Of a stretch of 64,000 nt of DNA, positions 9,183-20,200 are shown piece after piece. Position 1 is the first letter of the stretch, and the number at the start of each line of letters is the position of its first letter. The notes beneath the pieces are model-generated. The model searched no databases and was not told the origin of the DNA. It was given only the letters and a program-made list of their open reading frames with translations. Source of the DNA: Cordylochernes scorpioides (Eukaryota > Arthropoda > Arachnida > Pseudoscorpiones > Chernetidae); contig CP092863.1 in the NCBI GenBank assembly GCA_030710605.1, positions 124,918,049 through 124,982,048 on the forward strand. The letters run 5' to 3'. The position numbers were made by a program, and so were the translations under genes.

Positions 9183-11279
9183 GGACGAAATCCAAGGACC
9201 GAAACGCCCATGGAAAAAGCAAGAAGATTTATGCTACCGGACGGGACGCCAAGATGCTTCACTTGTTACCAGACGGGGCACAAACACTGGGATTGCCCGA
9301 AAAGGAGGCCACGTGGTAAGTACAATTTTGCCTCTAATCCTGTGGTGGAAGTTTCAAACAGTGTAGAGAGCGTACCACGTGTATTTTCCGAGGTTACTGG
9401 TAACACCAATCGCATAATCTTCAGGGTAAAAGGACAACCGGGGGTTAACGAGAAACAGACATTAAATAAGGTACCAATAGAAAAATCCACTTTAGAAATA
9501 GGGGGTACAGCAATGGAAAAATTCCGTTGGACAGGTATGACAAATTTCTGTTTAATCACGCATATCAATGAGACACATGTAGGCAAACTGATTTTCGATT
9601 CAGGGGCAAATGTTAGCTGCATAGACGAAGGAATAGCCAACGCACTAGGATGTGCTAGAATGCCTTCAAAATTACTTATACGGGGAATAAGTGGGTCAGT
9701 AGTCTCGAACACGTGCACATACTTGGAGGTCAACATTGATGGTTTCGACATATGTGGCAGGTTCACCATAATTCCAGGAAACGGGGAAAAGATTATTTTC
9801 GGCGTCGATATTCTAACAAACTATCATTGCAAAATTATGTTTAGAGACGAATCGGTAGAATTGTATAGGCCAAAAATAGGCAGGGACGACCACGTGGTAG
9901 AACTAAACGAAGAACGGGAACTCGAGAGGTTAGGCACAATTACGAGCGATCGGAAAAACCCCAAACAAAAGTACTGCATACTAGACGACCTTGAAATTGC
10001 ACCACGTTGTAAAACGAGGGTTAAGTTAAAAGGGCCAACAGTAATGGCGGGCATTTTAGGACCCCACCCCGACTGCGTAAGAAGAACGGGGCTACTAATA
10101 CCATCAGTACACGTTTCCGAAACGGTATCCGAGATATTCATTGATGTCATAAATACTAGGAACGAGCCGGTGCGGTTGGTAGCAAACTCGTGCTTGTTAC
10201 GATCCGGCGGGGAAATAGCGAATGTTTCTTTCCTAAGTGAACAGGTGGGATACAGTACGACGGCCACGTGCAAATACGAGCCACAGAAGTTCGATATAAA
10301 CCCGGAGCTATCGGACAGCGAAAAAATCGACGTACTGGACGTATTGTACAGGTATCGGGAACTTTTCTCAGAAGAGTGGAATAAGGCGGCTGATATCGAA
10401 CCGTACCACATTAAACTTAAAGCGAACACGGAACCAATTCGACAAAAAGCCTATCGCCGCAGTCCTAAGGAACGTGATATTATAGAGGAACAGGTTAAAG
10501 AAATGTGTGAAAAAGGAGTTATTAGGAAATCAACATCTCCATGGGCAAGCCCGGTCGTTTTGGTTAAAAAATCAGACGGATCCTATAGATTTTGTGTGGA
10601 CTATAGAAAAGTTAACAACGTAACCGAAAAATTCTCATATCCATTACCGGATATCACCGACTGCCTGGACCGTTTAGCGGGAATGAAGTATTTCTCTCAC
10701 ACGGATTTTGTTAGCGGTTATTGGCAGTGTCCACTGGACGAAACAAGCAAGCCAATTACAGCGTTCACGACAGGTAACGGGTTGTACGAGTTTCAAGTGT
10801 TACCCTTTGGTTTAACCGGGGCACCGGGTCATTTCGAAAGAATCATGGATACACTGTTAGCTGAATTGAAATGGTCCGAGTGTATGGTTTATCTAGATGA
10901 CGTCATCGTGTACGGAAGAGACATACGTGAACACAACGTGCGGTTAACAAATGTTCTAGAATGTTTCCGCGGGGCAGGCTTATCCCTAAAACCATCAAAA
11001 TGTAGATTCGCCTACCAAAAGTTACCAATTTTGGGACACGTGGTATCAGAAAACGGCGTAGAACCGGCTACTGATAAGATCGAGGCGGTTAAGGAATTTC
11101 CGATTCCGAAAAATGTCAAGCAAGTTCGTTCGTTTCTGGGACTTTGCGGCTATTATCGCCGTTTCATAAAAAACTTTTCAAAGATAAGCAAACCGCTGAC
11201 GTGTTTAACGGAAAAAGATAAGAAATTCGTGATAGGTCCGGCCGAAATAGAAGCTTTCGAAACCTTAAAAAAAAATTGA
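9183..11279 (+). CDS. Gypsy nucleocapsid-protease-reverse transcriptase
   Basis: In frame with Gag after the TAA; first ATG at 9210. From that ATG, residues 16-29 are a CX2CX4HX4C knuckle (CFTCYQTGHKHWDC). The aspartic protease motif FDSGANVSCID has its Asp at residue 130. RT fingers and palm follow (KSDGSYRFCVDYRKVNN, HTDFVSGYWQ, VLPFGLTGAP), with catalytic YLDD at 561-564. The reading ends in an A9 run at 11267-11275. RNase H continues in the -1 frame. Confidence 0.88.
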   Translation, partial: GRNPRTETPMEKARRFMLPDGTPRCFTCYQTGHKHWDCPKRRPRGKYNFASNPVVEVSNSVESVPRVFSEVTGNTNRIIFRVKGQPGVNEKQTLNKVPIEKSTLEIGGTAMEKFRWTGMTNFCLITHINETHVGKLIFDSGANVSCIDEGIANALGCARMPSKLLIRGISGSVVSNTCTYLEVNIDGFDICGRFTIIPGNGEKIIFGVDILTNYHCKIMFRDESVELYRPKIGRDDHVVELNEERELERLGTITSDRKNPKQKYCILDDLEIAPRCKTRVKLKGPTVMAGILGPHPDCVRRTGLLIPSVHVSETVSEIFIDVINTRNEPVRLVANSCLLRSGGEIANVSFLSEQVGYSTTATCKYEPQKFDINPELSDSEKIDVLDVLYRYRELFSEEWNKAADIEPYHIKLKANTEPIRQKAYRRSPKERDIIEEQVKEMCEKGVIRKSTSPWASPVVLVKKSDGSYRFCVDYRKVNNVTEKFSYPLPDITDCLDRLAGMKYFSHTDFVSGYWQCPLDETSKPITAFTTGNGLYEFQVLPFGLTGAPGHFERIMDTLLAELKWSECMVYLDDVIVYGRDIREHNVRLTNVLECFRGAGLSLKPSKCRFAYQKLPILGHVVSENGVEPATDKIEAVKEFPIPKNVKQVRSFLGLCGYYRRFIKNFSKISKPLTCLTEKDKKFVIGPAEIEAFETLKKN

Positions 11280-12997
11280 CTGAGGAGCCAATTCTAGCAC
11301 ACTTCAACCCAGACGCTAGAATAGAAATACATACGGACGCATCAATCGTGGGATTAGGCGCGGTGCTAATGCAACCGGACAATGACGGGTTTTTGCACCC
11401 GATCCACTACTTGTCGAGAACGACATCGAAACACGAGAGTAAATATGGTATCTCAGAACTAGAGTGTTTAGCAATAGTCTGGGCTCTACAAAAGTTACGG
11501 CCGTACATCTTCGGGAGAGAATTCAAAGTCGTAACCGACCATAGCGCGTTAACGTGGCTAGCTAACGTACGTGACCCGTGCTCAAGACTTACTAGATGGG
11601 GGTTAAAACTCATGGAGCACGACTTTGAAATAGTCCATCGCGCAGGGAGGAAGAACGTTGCACCGGACGCACTCTCACGCAACCCGTTCCACAAAAAAGA
11701 TACGAACGTCGAAGACAACTTCAACGATTTAACGGCATGCACAGTATGGATCGACGAAAACGGACAAAAGAAAGACACGTTTTGCCGCGATATTACCGGG
11801 AAACTACCAGACGCTAAAACACGGGACGAATATAAAAAAATAAACGGGATCCTTTATAAAAAGAACCATGCAACACAAGGTAACCAATGGTTGGTCGTAG
11901 CACCAAAGCAAAGCGTATCCGAAATAATGAAAACAGCGCACGATATACCCGAGGCAGGACACATGGGGGTAGCGAAGACGGTCCACCGTATTAAGCAACG
12001 GTTCTACTGGAAAGGTCTGGAAGAAGACGTGCGGAAATACGTTCGGTCGTGCAAAGTGTGCCAGGCCTTCAAACCACAGAGGTTCAAACCCGCAGCCCCG
12101 CTAGAACCGTTACCACCAGCAACAGACATCTGGGAACGAGTGGGAATAGACCACCAAGGTCCTTTCAAAAAATCTGTAGAAGGCTACGAACACATTCTAA
12201 CGATCGTAGACCATTTTAGTAAATACGCACTCGCAATCCCGGTAAAAGATACAAAGGCGGAAACCACGTGCAACGCACTCTCAGACAATCTGCTCTACGT
12301 TTTTGGTACTCCGAAATGCATAATATCCGATCAAGGCAAATCTTTCGATTCGAGTACTTTTAGAGACTTTACACGGTTGTACGGGATTAAACATATTATG
12401 GCTTCCGCGGCACACCCGCAAACAAACGGCTTATGCGAAAAACTCAACGGCATCATAAAAAACGGCATCAGAGTTTATCTCGAGGACGATCACGCCGAAT
12501 GGCCGAGATTCGTAAAAACGGCGACTTTTGCGTATAACTCGTCCATTCAGTCGTCGACACAGGTGACACCGCATAAGTTGATATTTGGCGTAGAACCGAG
12601 GACGTCCCTAGACGTAGGACTACCAACCGTCGACGAGCCAGTAAAAACTTACGACGAATACGTGACCAACCGCATTTTAGAAAACGAGAGATTAAAGAAA
12701 ATTGCCGACGAAAACTACCGAGACCGGACAATGATGACGAAGTGTCAGTATGACCTTGCGAACCGTGACCGCTTCCGGAAGTTTGAAGTGGGCGACCTGG
12801 TACTACTGGAGTCGTCTCGCAGGAAACCAGGGAAAACGGAGAAATTTCTGCCGAAATACGTAGGACCGTACGTAATAACGGATAGAATCAAGGAAACGAC
12901 ATATAGGTTACGACCACAGGACGGACGCAACGAAAATAGTAGGCGCCAGAGCACGTTAGCGCACGTGTCGAGACTTAAGGAATTTCTAGAAAGATAA
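11276..12997 (+). CDS. Gypsy RNase H-integrase
   Basis: Continues Pol after the A9 run, with no ATG at its start. RNase H: IEIHTDASIVGLGAVL and VVTDHSALTWL. Integrase zinc finger HHCC from about HDIPEAGHMGVAKTVH to CKVC. Integrase core D, D, E in VGIDHQGPF, IISDQGKSF and GLCEKLNG. A GPY/F-like module (FLPKYVGPYVI) ends it. All catalytic residues are present. It is either joined to RT by -1 frameshifting or cut off by a single lost A. Confidence 0.88.
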   Translation: MTEEPILAHFNPDARIEIHTDASIVGLGAVLMQPDNDGFLHPIHYLSRTTSKHESKYGISELECLAIVWALQKLRPYIFGREFKVVTDHSALTWLANVRDPCSRLTRWGLKLMEHDFEIVHRAGRKNVAPDALSRNPFHKKDTNVEDNFNDLTACTVWIDENGQKKDTFCRDITGKLPDAKTRDEYKKINGILYKKNHATQGNQWLVVAPKQSVSEIMKTAHDIPEAGHMGVAKTVHRIKQRFYWKGLEEDVRKYVRSCKVCQAFKPQRFKPAAPLEPLPPATDIWERVGIDHQGPFKKSVEGYEHILTIVDHFSKYALAIPVKDTKAETTCNALSDNLLYVFGTPKCIISDQGKSFDSSTFRDFTRLYGIKHIMASAAHPQTNGLCEKLNGIIKNGIRVYLEDDHAEWPRFVKTATFAYNSSIQSSTQVTPHKLIFGVEPRTSLDVGLPTVDEPVKTYDEYVTNRILENERLKKIADENYRDRTMMTKCQYDLANRDRFRKFEVGDLVLLESSRRKPGKTEKFLPKYVGPYVITDRIKETTYRLRPQDGRNENSRRQSTLAHVSRLKEFLER

Positions 12998-13025
12998 CGG
13001 CGACTCGAGGGACCGAGTCTAAGAT

Positions 13026-13039
13026 AAGAGGGGGGGTGG
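13026..13039 (+). other. Gypsy polypurine tract
   Basis: AAGAGGGGGGGTGG directly before the 3' LTR is the expected primer for plus-strand DNA synthesis. Confidence 0.8.
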
Positions 13040-13469
13040 TGTTGTGTGTCAACAAGCAACCGACCGGAAATGCACGTGGCGTTGCAAAATTATCTTAAAT
13101 TTTGTTTATTTTATTTATTTATCAGAGAAACGACACCACAGAGATAACAGGCACAAGTTGTATTTGACCACGGACCACCGTTTTCGCGGAATGCTTACAA
13201 ACACAACGTGCCAGTTATCGTCTGACCTTCGTGCTATTTTTATTATTATTTTTTGTTTTTCTTTTTATCCTTGCCGGCGAACGAACGATGTCTTGTACCA
13301 GATCTAACCCTCCCAACGGCTATACCGCAGAGAATCGGACCTAAACAACCCTCCAGAACCGGACCACAAGCCCAGCCCTGGAACGGGCCATGGTGACCAT
13401 AGCCCACCAGGACAATGTACTGCAACCTACCAATAAATTGAGTTTTATATCCCCACTTCAGCCTCATCA
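13040..13469 (+). repeat. Gypsy 3' LTR
   Basis: 430 bp, matching the 5' copy except one base. Its promoter, if active, points at ANKFY1 exon 1. Confidence 0.93.
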
Positions 13470-14034
13470 ATATAATGGCAAAACATTTCATTCATGTTTT
13501 TTTTTTTTTTTGCTGTATCATTCATTGAATTGTTAGAATTTTTGGTTGATGCGTTCTTTTGCTTTGTGTCATCAGATATGCTGCTTTTTTAATTACAAAA
13601 TGCATATTTTGTGTGCGGTGCTGGGTCATTCAACTGTTGAGTCATTGGTCCCTTCATTGTGTGGAGAGAATTTCCTGCCACTCTCTATGACTCTGGATAT
13701 TTTACACCTGTACTGCATACTGTACTGTACTGCATATCCCTATTTACATATGCACTTTGTATGGTTTAGATTCCCCATTCTAACACCCTTTAGGCTGGAC
13801 ATACTCAAGCCACGCTTGAGTTTGTACACTTTGATTTATTAGTAAATTGCCTTTTATCATATTTATTTGTTATCAGCTTGTAGAAAAATAAATTAGCCTG
13901 AAAGTCCTGCATCATTTCAAAAATAAATTTTAAAAATGAAACACTTTACACATCAACCATTTTTCCTTTAAAAAAATAAATAAATAAATATTATTTGCAC
14001 GATGTCTTGATGCCGTTGTTTGTATACAACTGAG
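13470..14034 (+). promoter_or_regulatory. ANKFY1: ANKFY1 upstream region
   Basis: 565 bp between the gypsy LTR and the start codon should include the 5' UTR and perhaps the native promoter. It is AT-rich with T13 and AAATAAATAAATA runs. I see no CpG island or convincing TATA box, so the role is inferred from position only. Confidence 0.3.
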
Positions 14035-14219
14035 ATGTGTGTGGCAGAGGTGAGCAAACTACAACGCCACCTAGCCCTGCTCCGCGAGGAGTATGTCAAG
14101 CTACAGGGCCGAGCCGCGGAGCTGGAGCGCCAGTGTAGCATGGCGTCCAGAGATGAGGACAGCTTCGTGTGTCGGCTACTTCACATCGTGGCCTCCCTCT
14201 ACAACCAGGAACTGTACAG
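14035..14219 (+). CDS. ANKFY1: ANKFY1 exon 1: start codon and coiled coil
   Basis: Encodes residues 1-61 plus two bases of the next codon. It starts MCVAEVSKLQRHLALLREEY, a heptad-rich coiled coil matching the N-terminus of vertebrate ANKFY1, and ends SFVCRLLHIVASLYNQELY. The frame is also open 15 nt upstream (to 14020), but the ATG at 14035 gives the family's usual length. The donor is CAG|GTGAGTG. The 5' UTR and promoter are not identified. Only 565 bp separate the start codon from the upstream gypsy LTR. Confidence 0.92.
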
Positions 14220-17200
14220 GTGAGTGCCGCCCGCCCTGTGTTACAGATCTTATTCCCCCACACACTGGAGGAAACATATAACAAAGGGGGAAAATTTGTT
14301 TCATTCCTCACTGGTGGTATCTTTGTCCCATTGCAGATCCTCCCTGAATCAATCCCTTTTGACCCTGGCTATATCTATTTACCTACTATGCTTGAAAGTA
14401 TATTACATGCTTCCTGCTTTATCACCTGTGCTTCTTGTAAAGTTCTTGGCTACTTCTTTTGTCTACTTTTGTCTATTGGATAATTTTGTACAGTTAAACC
14501 TGTCTATAGTGCCTCCTCTAAATAACGCCTCTCTCTCTATAGTGTCTGATTTTAAATACGTAGTACGATGCGATTTACATTAAAAGTGACCTGTCTATAT
14601 CACCCCCTCTCTATAGCACCCTATTTTGGTGAGTCCCAAGAGGGGGGCGCTATAGACAGGTTTAACTGTATATATTTTTTGGCTACTTCTTGTGTCTACT
14701 TTTATCCTTTCTGCTATTGTCTACTTGGCTACTAGATAACCAAGTGTAAACAAAATTGCCTCCCATCTCTTAAAAAAAAAAAAGTAGACGACCAGCAACA
14801 TCAAAGACTTTCCACTTCTTTAAATTTTGTGTATGGGTTTATATGAATTAATAACAAGGCATATATTTAGGATTTAAATGGAACACACACTTTTTTCTTC
14901 TTCTTTCTTATCTCCACTCAATCATATCAGGGTATCAAGTTGTGACCCTTGATGGTGTCTGTTTGACAACCATCATGACTGGGTGAAGTAGAATGCGTTT
15001 GTCATTAAGACTGGGAGCACTACTCAGTGGCAGGCCACTGACTTAACTCCAAAAGAAATGGCCGCCTCTGACATGAGGAATAGACGCCATGTGCAGCAGC
15101 TCCTAACAAGGAGTACAAACGGAGCCTTTACTTCTAAAATTTTTGAATAAAATGTGCTTCAATTAAATCCTAAAATATGCCTTGTTATTAATCATATAGT
15201 TTCAAGTATTGCAATGTGTAATTGTTGTGTTTCTAATGTATAATACTGTAAAAAATTGTACTTTTTCCTTGTTGTTAACTTATGATTCTTCTCCATACAT
15301 CTTAGTACAGTGGTACCTCGACACATACGAGTTTAATTCGTTCCGCAACCTTGCTCGTATCTTGAATTACTCGTATCTCGAAGCAAATTTCCCCATACAA
15401 AACATTTGAACTACCATTAATCCGTTCCAACCTCCAAAATGTCACCCCAGTTATTTTTGTTACGTGGTTTTAAATAATAAAAACGTATTTATAAATATCA
15501 AATATTTATTGCACAAAACAAGAAAGAGAATGTAAAGAAATAAATTAGATATCCTCACTGGTCTTTGCCTTTTTCGCTACATTTTTCTCGCTTTCACCTG
15601 TAGGCCGTTTAGAAAAAAACATGTCCAAGGAGGTTTGTTTCTTCCTCCCTCTCAGAATGTTCCGGAAATGAGTTAGGCAAGTGTCTTTAAAAAGGTCAGA
15701 TGCACGACCTGTTGCAACTTTTTCTGGGTGTTTTTTTTCCACGAACTGTGAAACTCTCTCCCACATTCCTAAGATCTCCTTTATCTCACTTGTAGAAATA
15801 ACCTCCTCCTCTGACTCCTTAAAACCAATTACTTGCATATCCTCAGTATGCTGCTGTGACTGTAACTCTTGTATCTCCTCAGTCGTCAGTTCCTGGGTGT
15901 GCGCGTGATGGCGCGACTGCGTGTTACTACCGAACCGAACTCGTATCTCGAATTTCGCTCGTAACTAAAAGCAAAAAATCACTTGTTCGTCAGCTCGTAT
16001 CTCGAAAAACTCGTATGTTGGGGCGCTCGTATGTCGAGGTACCACTGTATTCATAAAAAGCGCAAAATCTTAAGGCGAAAGGTTTCTTTCAAAGTTTTTT
16101 TATTGTTTTGCCGAGCTTTCAAAGCATTATTGCCCTTCCACAGGAGAAAAATAGAAAATGTATAAGAAGATGGATTGTTTGTATTGTCACCCTAGCTATT
16201 CCAAAGCAACCATACTTTCATGAAAACTATATACAGTAGAACTTCCTCTCTGTCTTCTTCTTTCTTATCTCCACTCAATCTTATTAGGGTATCAAGTTGT
16301 GACCTTTGATGGTGTCTGTTTGACAACCATCATGACTGGGTGAAGTAGAATGCCTTTGTCATTAAGACTGGGAGCACTACTCAGTGGCAGGCTGACTTAG
16401 CTACAAAAGAAATGGCCGCCTCTGACATGAGGAACAGACGCCACATGCAGCCGCTCCTAACATGGAGTACAAACGCTGCTCATCCTGTATCCCTGGAGTC
16501 CTTACAGGGTACTATCAGCCAGGCCAACTGAGCCCAGGTTTTTTAGTGAGCTTGTTACTGCCCCCCCTCCTCCTTTTTCATCCGGGCTTGGGACCGGCAA
16601 AGGCGGAGTTCTACCTCTCTGTAAAGGACACCTAGTTACAGAGCCTAAGTGTCCTTTAAGGAGAGGTGTCCTCTTACTGGAGAGTTGCTAATTTTAGTAT
16701 AAATGGATAATTTTGACAATGAAAACTGTCCTTTGTAGAGAGGTGTCCTATAACAGGATTGTTCTCTCATGTAGTATGTTCTACTGTTTTTATATATTTA
16801 AAAAAGGATGATAAAAATTTCTTTTATTATATTTACAAGGTAATAAGACCTAATCCAAATAATTTAATAGTGTGTGACGTTTCGGTAACAGTATTGTTAC
16901 CATCATCAGACAAAAGAATAAATAAATAAATAAAAAAACTGATTATTTTATTATTCTTTTGTCTCATGATGGTAACAATGCTGTTACCGAAATGTCGCAG
17001 ACTATTAATTATTTGGATTAGGTCTTATTTACTTGTATCTAATATAATCTAAAATCCAAATTGTGCTTTATCATTTTATTATACTTATTTGCATATTTAC
17101 ATCAGAAATGAATGAAGGAAAGGATGGCAAGTTGCTAAGTTCTGTAAGGAACAAATATACACACAAGGTAATAAGACCAAATCCAAATAAATAAATAGTG

Positions 17201-20200
17201 TGTGACGTTTCTGTAACAGCGTTGTTACCATCTTCAGACAAAAGTACTGAAACCTTATGTTTATAATCTATAATCCAAATTGTGCCTTATCATGAACAAA
17301 TATACAGTTCAACCTCTGTTGTTGACCATGTGGTTTGCAGTTGCAGGTTGAGAGTTACACTTAGTCCAATAGTGGGAAAACCTTACAACCATTCTGGAAG
17401 GTCATCATTGTCTATAGATGACCAGACTTAAGTTTGCAAGAGAAATGATAAGGTACAATTTGGATTATAGATTATAAACACAAGGTAATAAGACCAAATC
17501 TCCAATGATAAGGTACAATTTGGATTATATATTAGAAACATAAGTTAACAAGACCTAATCCAAATAAATAGTGTGTGATGTTTCGGTAACAGCATTGTTA
17601 ACATCATCAGACAAAAGTTACTGAATGAGAAAATATTTCACAGTATGGTTTTAAATAATTAGTACTGTTATCAAGTGTGTAAACAAGATAGAAGATAAGA
17701 AGAAAATGGTTTTACTAAGAATCCTAAAATATTATTCTTAGAATAAGAAGTGGAAAAAAATATTTATTTAGATATAATTAAAAGCATATCTATAAATATC
17801 ATTGATATTTCCTCTTTTATCTATTCTGTTAATTGTAGCACATTCATTTTGAATGAAAAAAAAAAAGGGTTTCTATAAATTGTCTCTTAAAGTAATTTTT
17901 CTTCAATCTAAGATTGATAAAGCACAATTTGGATTATAGATTATAATAAAAGAAAATAAGACCTAATCCAAATAATTTATTAGTGTGTGATGTTTCGGCA
18001 ACAACATTGCCACCATCATGTTGCCAAAACATCACACACTAATAAATTATTTGGATTAGTTCTTATTTACTTTTATTCAATCTAAGATTGTAATTATTGT
18101 GTCCAGTAATTTTTTCTGTGTTCCACAAGTGCAGAATTCTCACTTTTATCCCATTACTGATAAAGCACAATTTGGATTATAGATTATAGAAAATCGGATT
18201 AATGAATTATAGAAAATAAGACCTAATCCTAATAAATAAATAGTGTGTGACGTTTATGTAACAGCGTTGTTACCACAATCAGACAAAAGTACTGGTGGTA
18301 AGAACGCTGTTACATAAACGTCGCACACTATTTATTTGGATTTGTTCTTATTACCTTGTGTTTATAATCTATAATCCAAATTGTGTGCTTTATTTAAAAG
18401 AGAGATAAAAAACTTGAATGTTTAGCAGCAGTATTGTTTCTGCTGGGTACTCCTTGTTTACAAGTGGAGTTCCCCAAGCTGTCTGGAAGCTAGCAGACAG
18501 AGTGTGAGAGATTGTGCGACAAAAGTAAATATTGACATCTCCCCCCCAATCTAGAGTTTGTTCCCTCCACCCATGATCTAACTGCTTGGTGATAAGAACT
18601 CCCTTCCATCACTCATCACTTCCTACTGTACTTTTCCTTCTCTATCTCTCTTGTAGATTTCAACTCTTTCTCTTTCTATCTGTTTTTTGTTTTCCAAGTT
18701 CTTCTCTGGGGTCTCTGTTCTTGAACAGGTCCTGGACTCAAATGTCAGCATATTTACATATCTTGAGTTCTTCTCCCTATTTCTTCATAGCTTCCCATCC
18801 ATACCATCAGTCCAATTCTTCTTTCCATTCTCTTCCGATTTATTTTTACCCTTCTGAACTATCTTCATCAAACCATTAATATATGTCCCATTCAATTCTT
18901 CCTAAGCATGTTCTGATCTCCAGTAACATCATACTTCTCTATCTTGAGTTCTTCATAACTTCCCATCCAGTCCATCAGTCTATTTCTTCCTACTGTTCTC
19001 TTTCCATTCATTTTTATTCTCTAAAACTGTCTTCATCAATCCATCAATATAGGTCCCATCCAATTTTCTTCTTAACTTTATCTGTTCTTGAATGGTTCTT
19101 GGACTCCAGTGATGCCATATTTCTCTAGCTTTATTTCTTTATAGCTTTCCATAATGTACAATTCTTATTCCTCCATATGCAGTAAAACTACTATAGAGGA
19201 CATATCTCTACAAAGGACAGTTTTCATCACCAATACAGTAGAACAACCTCCATGAGAGGACACTCCTGCTAGAGGACACCTCTCTACAAAGGACACTTTT
19301 CATCACCAATACAGCAGAACATACTCCATGAGAGGACACCTCTCTACAAAGGACAGTTTTCATCACCAATACAGTAGAACATACTCCATGAGAGGACACT
19401 CCCACTAGAGGACACCTCTCTACAAAGGATACTTTTCATTAGCAAAATTACAATTTTTTACTACAGTATAACCTCGTTAATTCGACACACCCCAATTCGA
19501 CACTCGGCGATAATTCGACCATGTTCCGATGTCCCGACCTCCGGCCTATCAAATAACAAACCGTAATTCGACAGTATCGATAATACGACAGTTCCGATAG
19601 TTCGACCATTTTAAAATTCGAATTTCGACAGTTGAATGTTATTTTACATGCAACTTTACCGATAAACGGTATTACGGCGGGCGCCGATCGGCATCGGCGG
19701 GCGCCGATCGGATCGCGCCTGCGCACTTTTGGTTTCTGGTTAGTTTAAGTTTCACTTTGCAGTGCCGTTGCGCAATTTCGCGGATGTTATTGTTGTTTTT
19801 TTTACGCGGGAATTTCGGCATCATGCGCTAACTAATAATAATTTTTATTTTTTTATTTTTAACATTGAAATATTTTAGCTATTTTTAAATTTATAAATAA
19901 TTTCTTTTTAAATAAATAAATCTTTAAAAAATGTAGCCACAATGATTATGATAACATTTTATTTCAATATTCCATTTCTGTGTTATTATAAAAGATTTAA
20001 ACACAAAATCAATAATACCTGCAGCAGCAGTGGATGACTTTAATACATTAAAATTTATTTATTAAAAAAACATTTTAGAAGAAGAAAGACATGCATGTTT
20101 TTTTCAAAATGACCGTCTGGAATACATCCTGAATAGGATTGCAGTGCAAAAACAGACATCTATAAAGGAATTTTTTAAAAGATCTTCATGATAATTTTTA

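Larger units (their letters stand above)
8125..13469 (+). mobile_element. Ty3/gypsy LTR retrotransposon, complete and young
   Basis: 5345 bp with two 430-bp LTRs (TGTTGTGTGT…CATCA) and a 4-bp target duplication ATAT (8121-8124 and 13470-13473). The LTRs differ by eye at one position, in a T-rich run near 8332. The order gag, CCHC knuckle, protease, RT, RNase H, integrase places it in Ty3/gypsy. No envelope gene. Two reading-frame breaks, at 9180 and 11267-11275, are described under the coding features. It sits in sense orientation just upstream of ANKFY1. Confidence 0.95.

Noticed and set aside
9266..10429. Antisense ORFs of 167 and 201 residues inside gypsy pol
   Set aside because: They oppose a clear protease-RT reading and match nothing.
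16835..18395. FB1 as an active hammerhead ribozyme
   Set aside because: Kept only as a resemblance. The extra U after CUGAUGA, the absence of independent stems I and III and the competing arm-to-arm hairpin argue against cleavage in the present copies.
18586..19128. Ser/Phe/Leu-rich ORFs as a secreted or membrane protein
   Set aside because: They translate a degenerate pyrimidine-rich tandem repeat and have no family resemblance.
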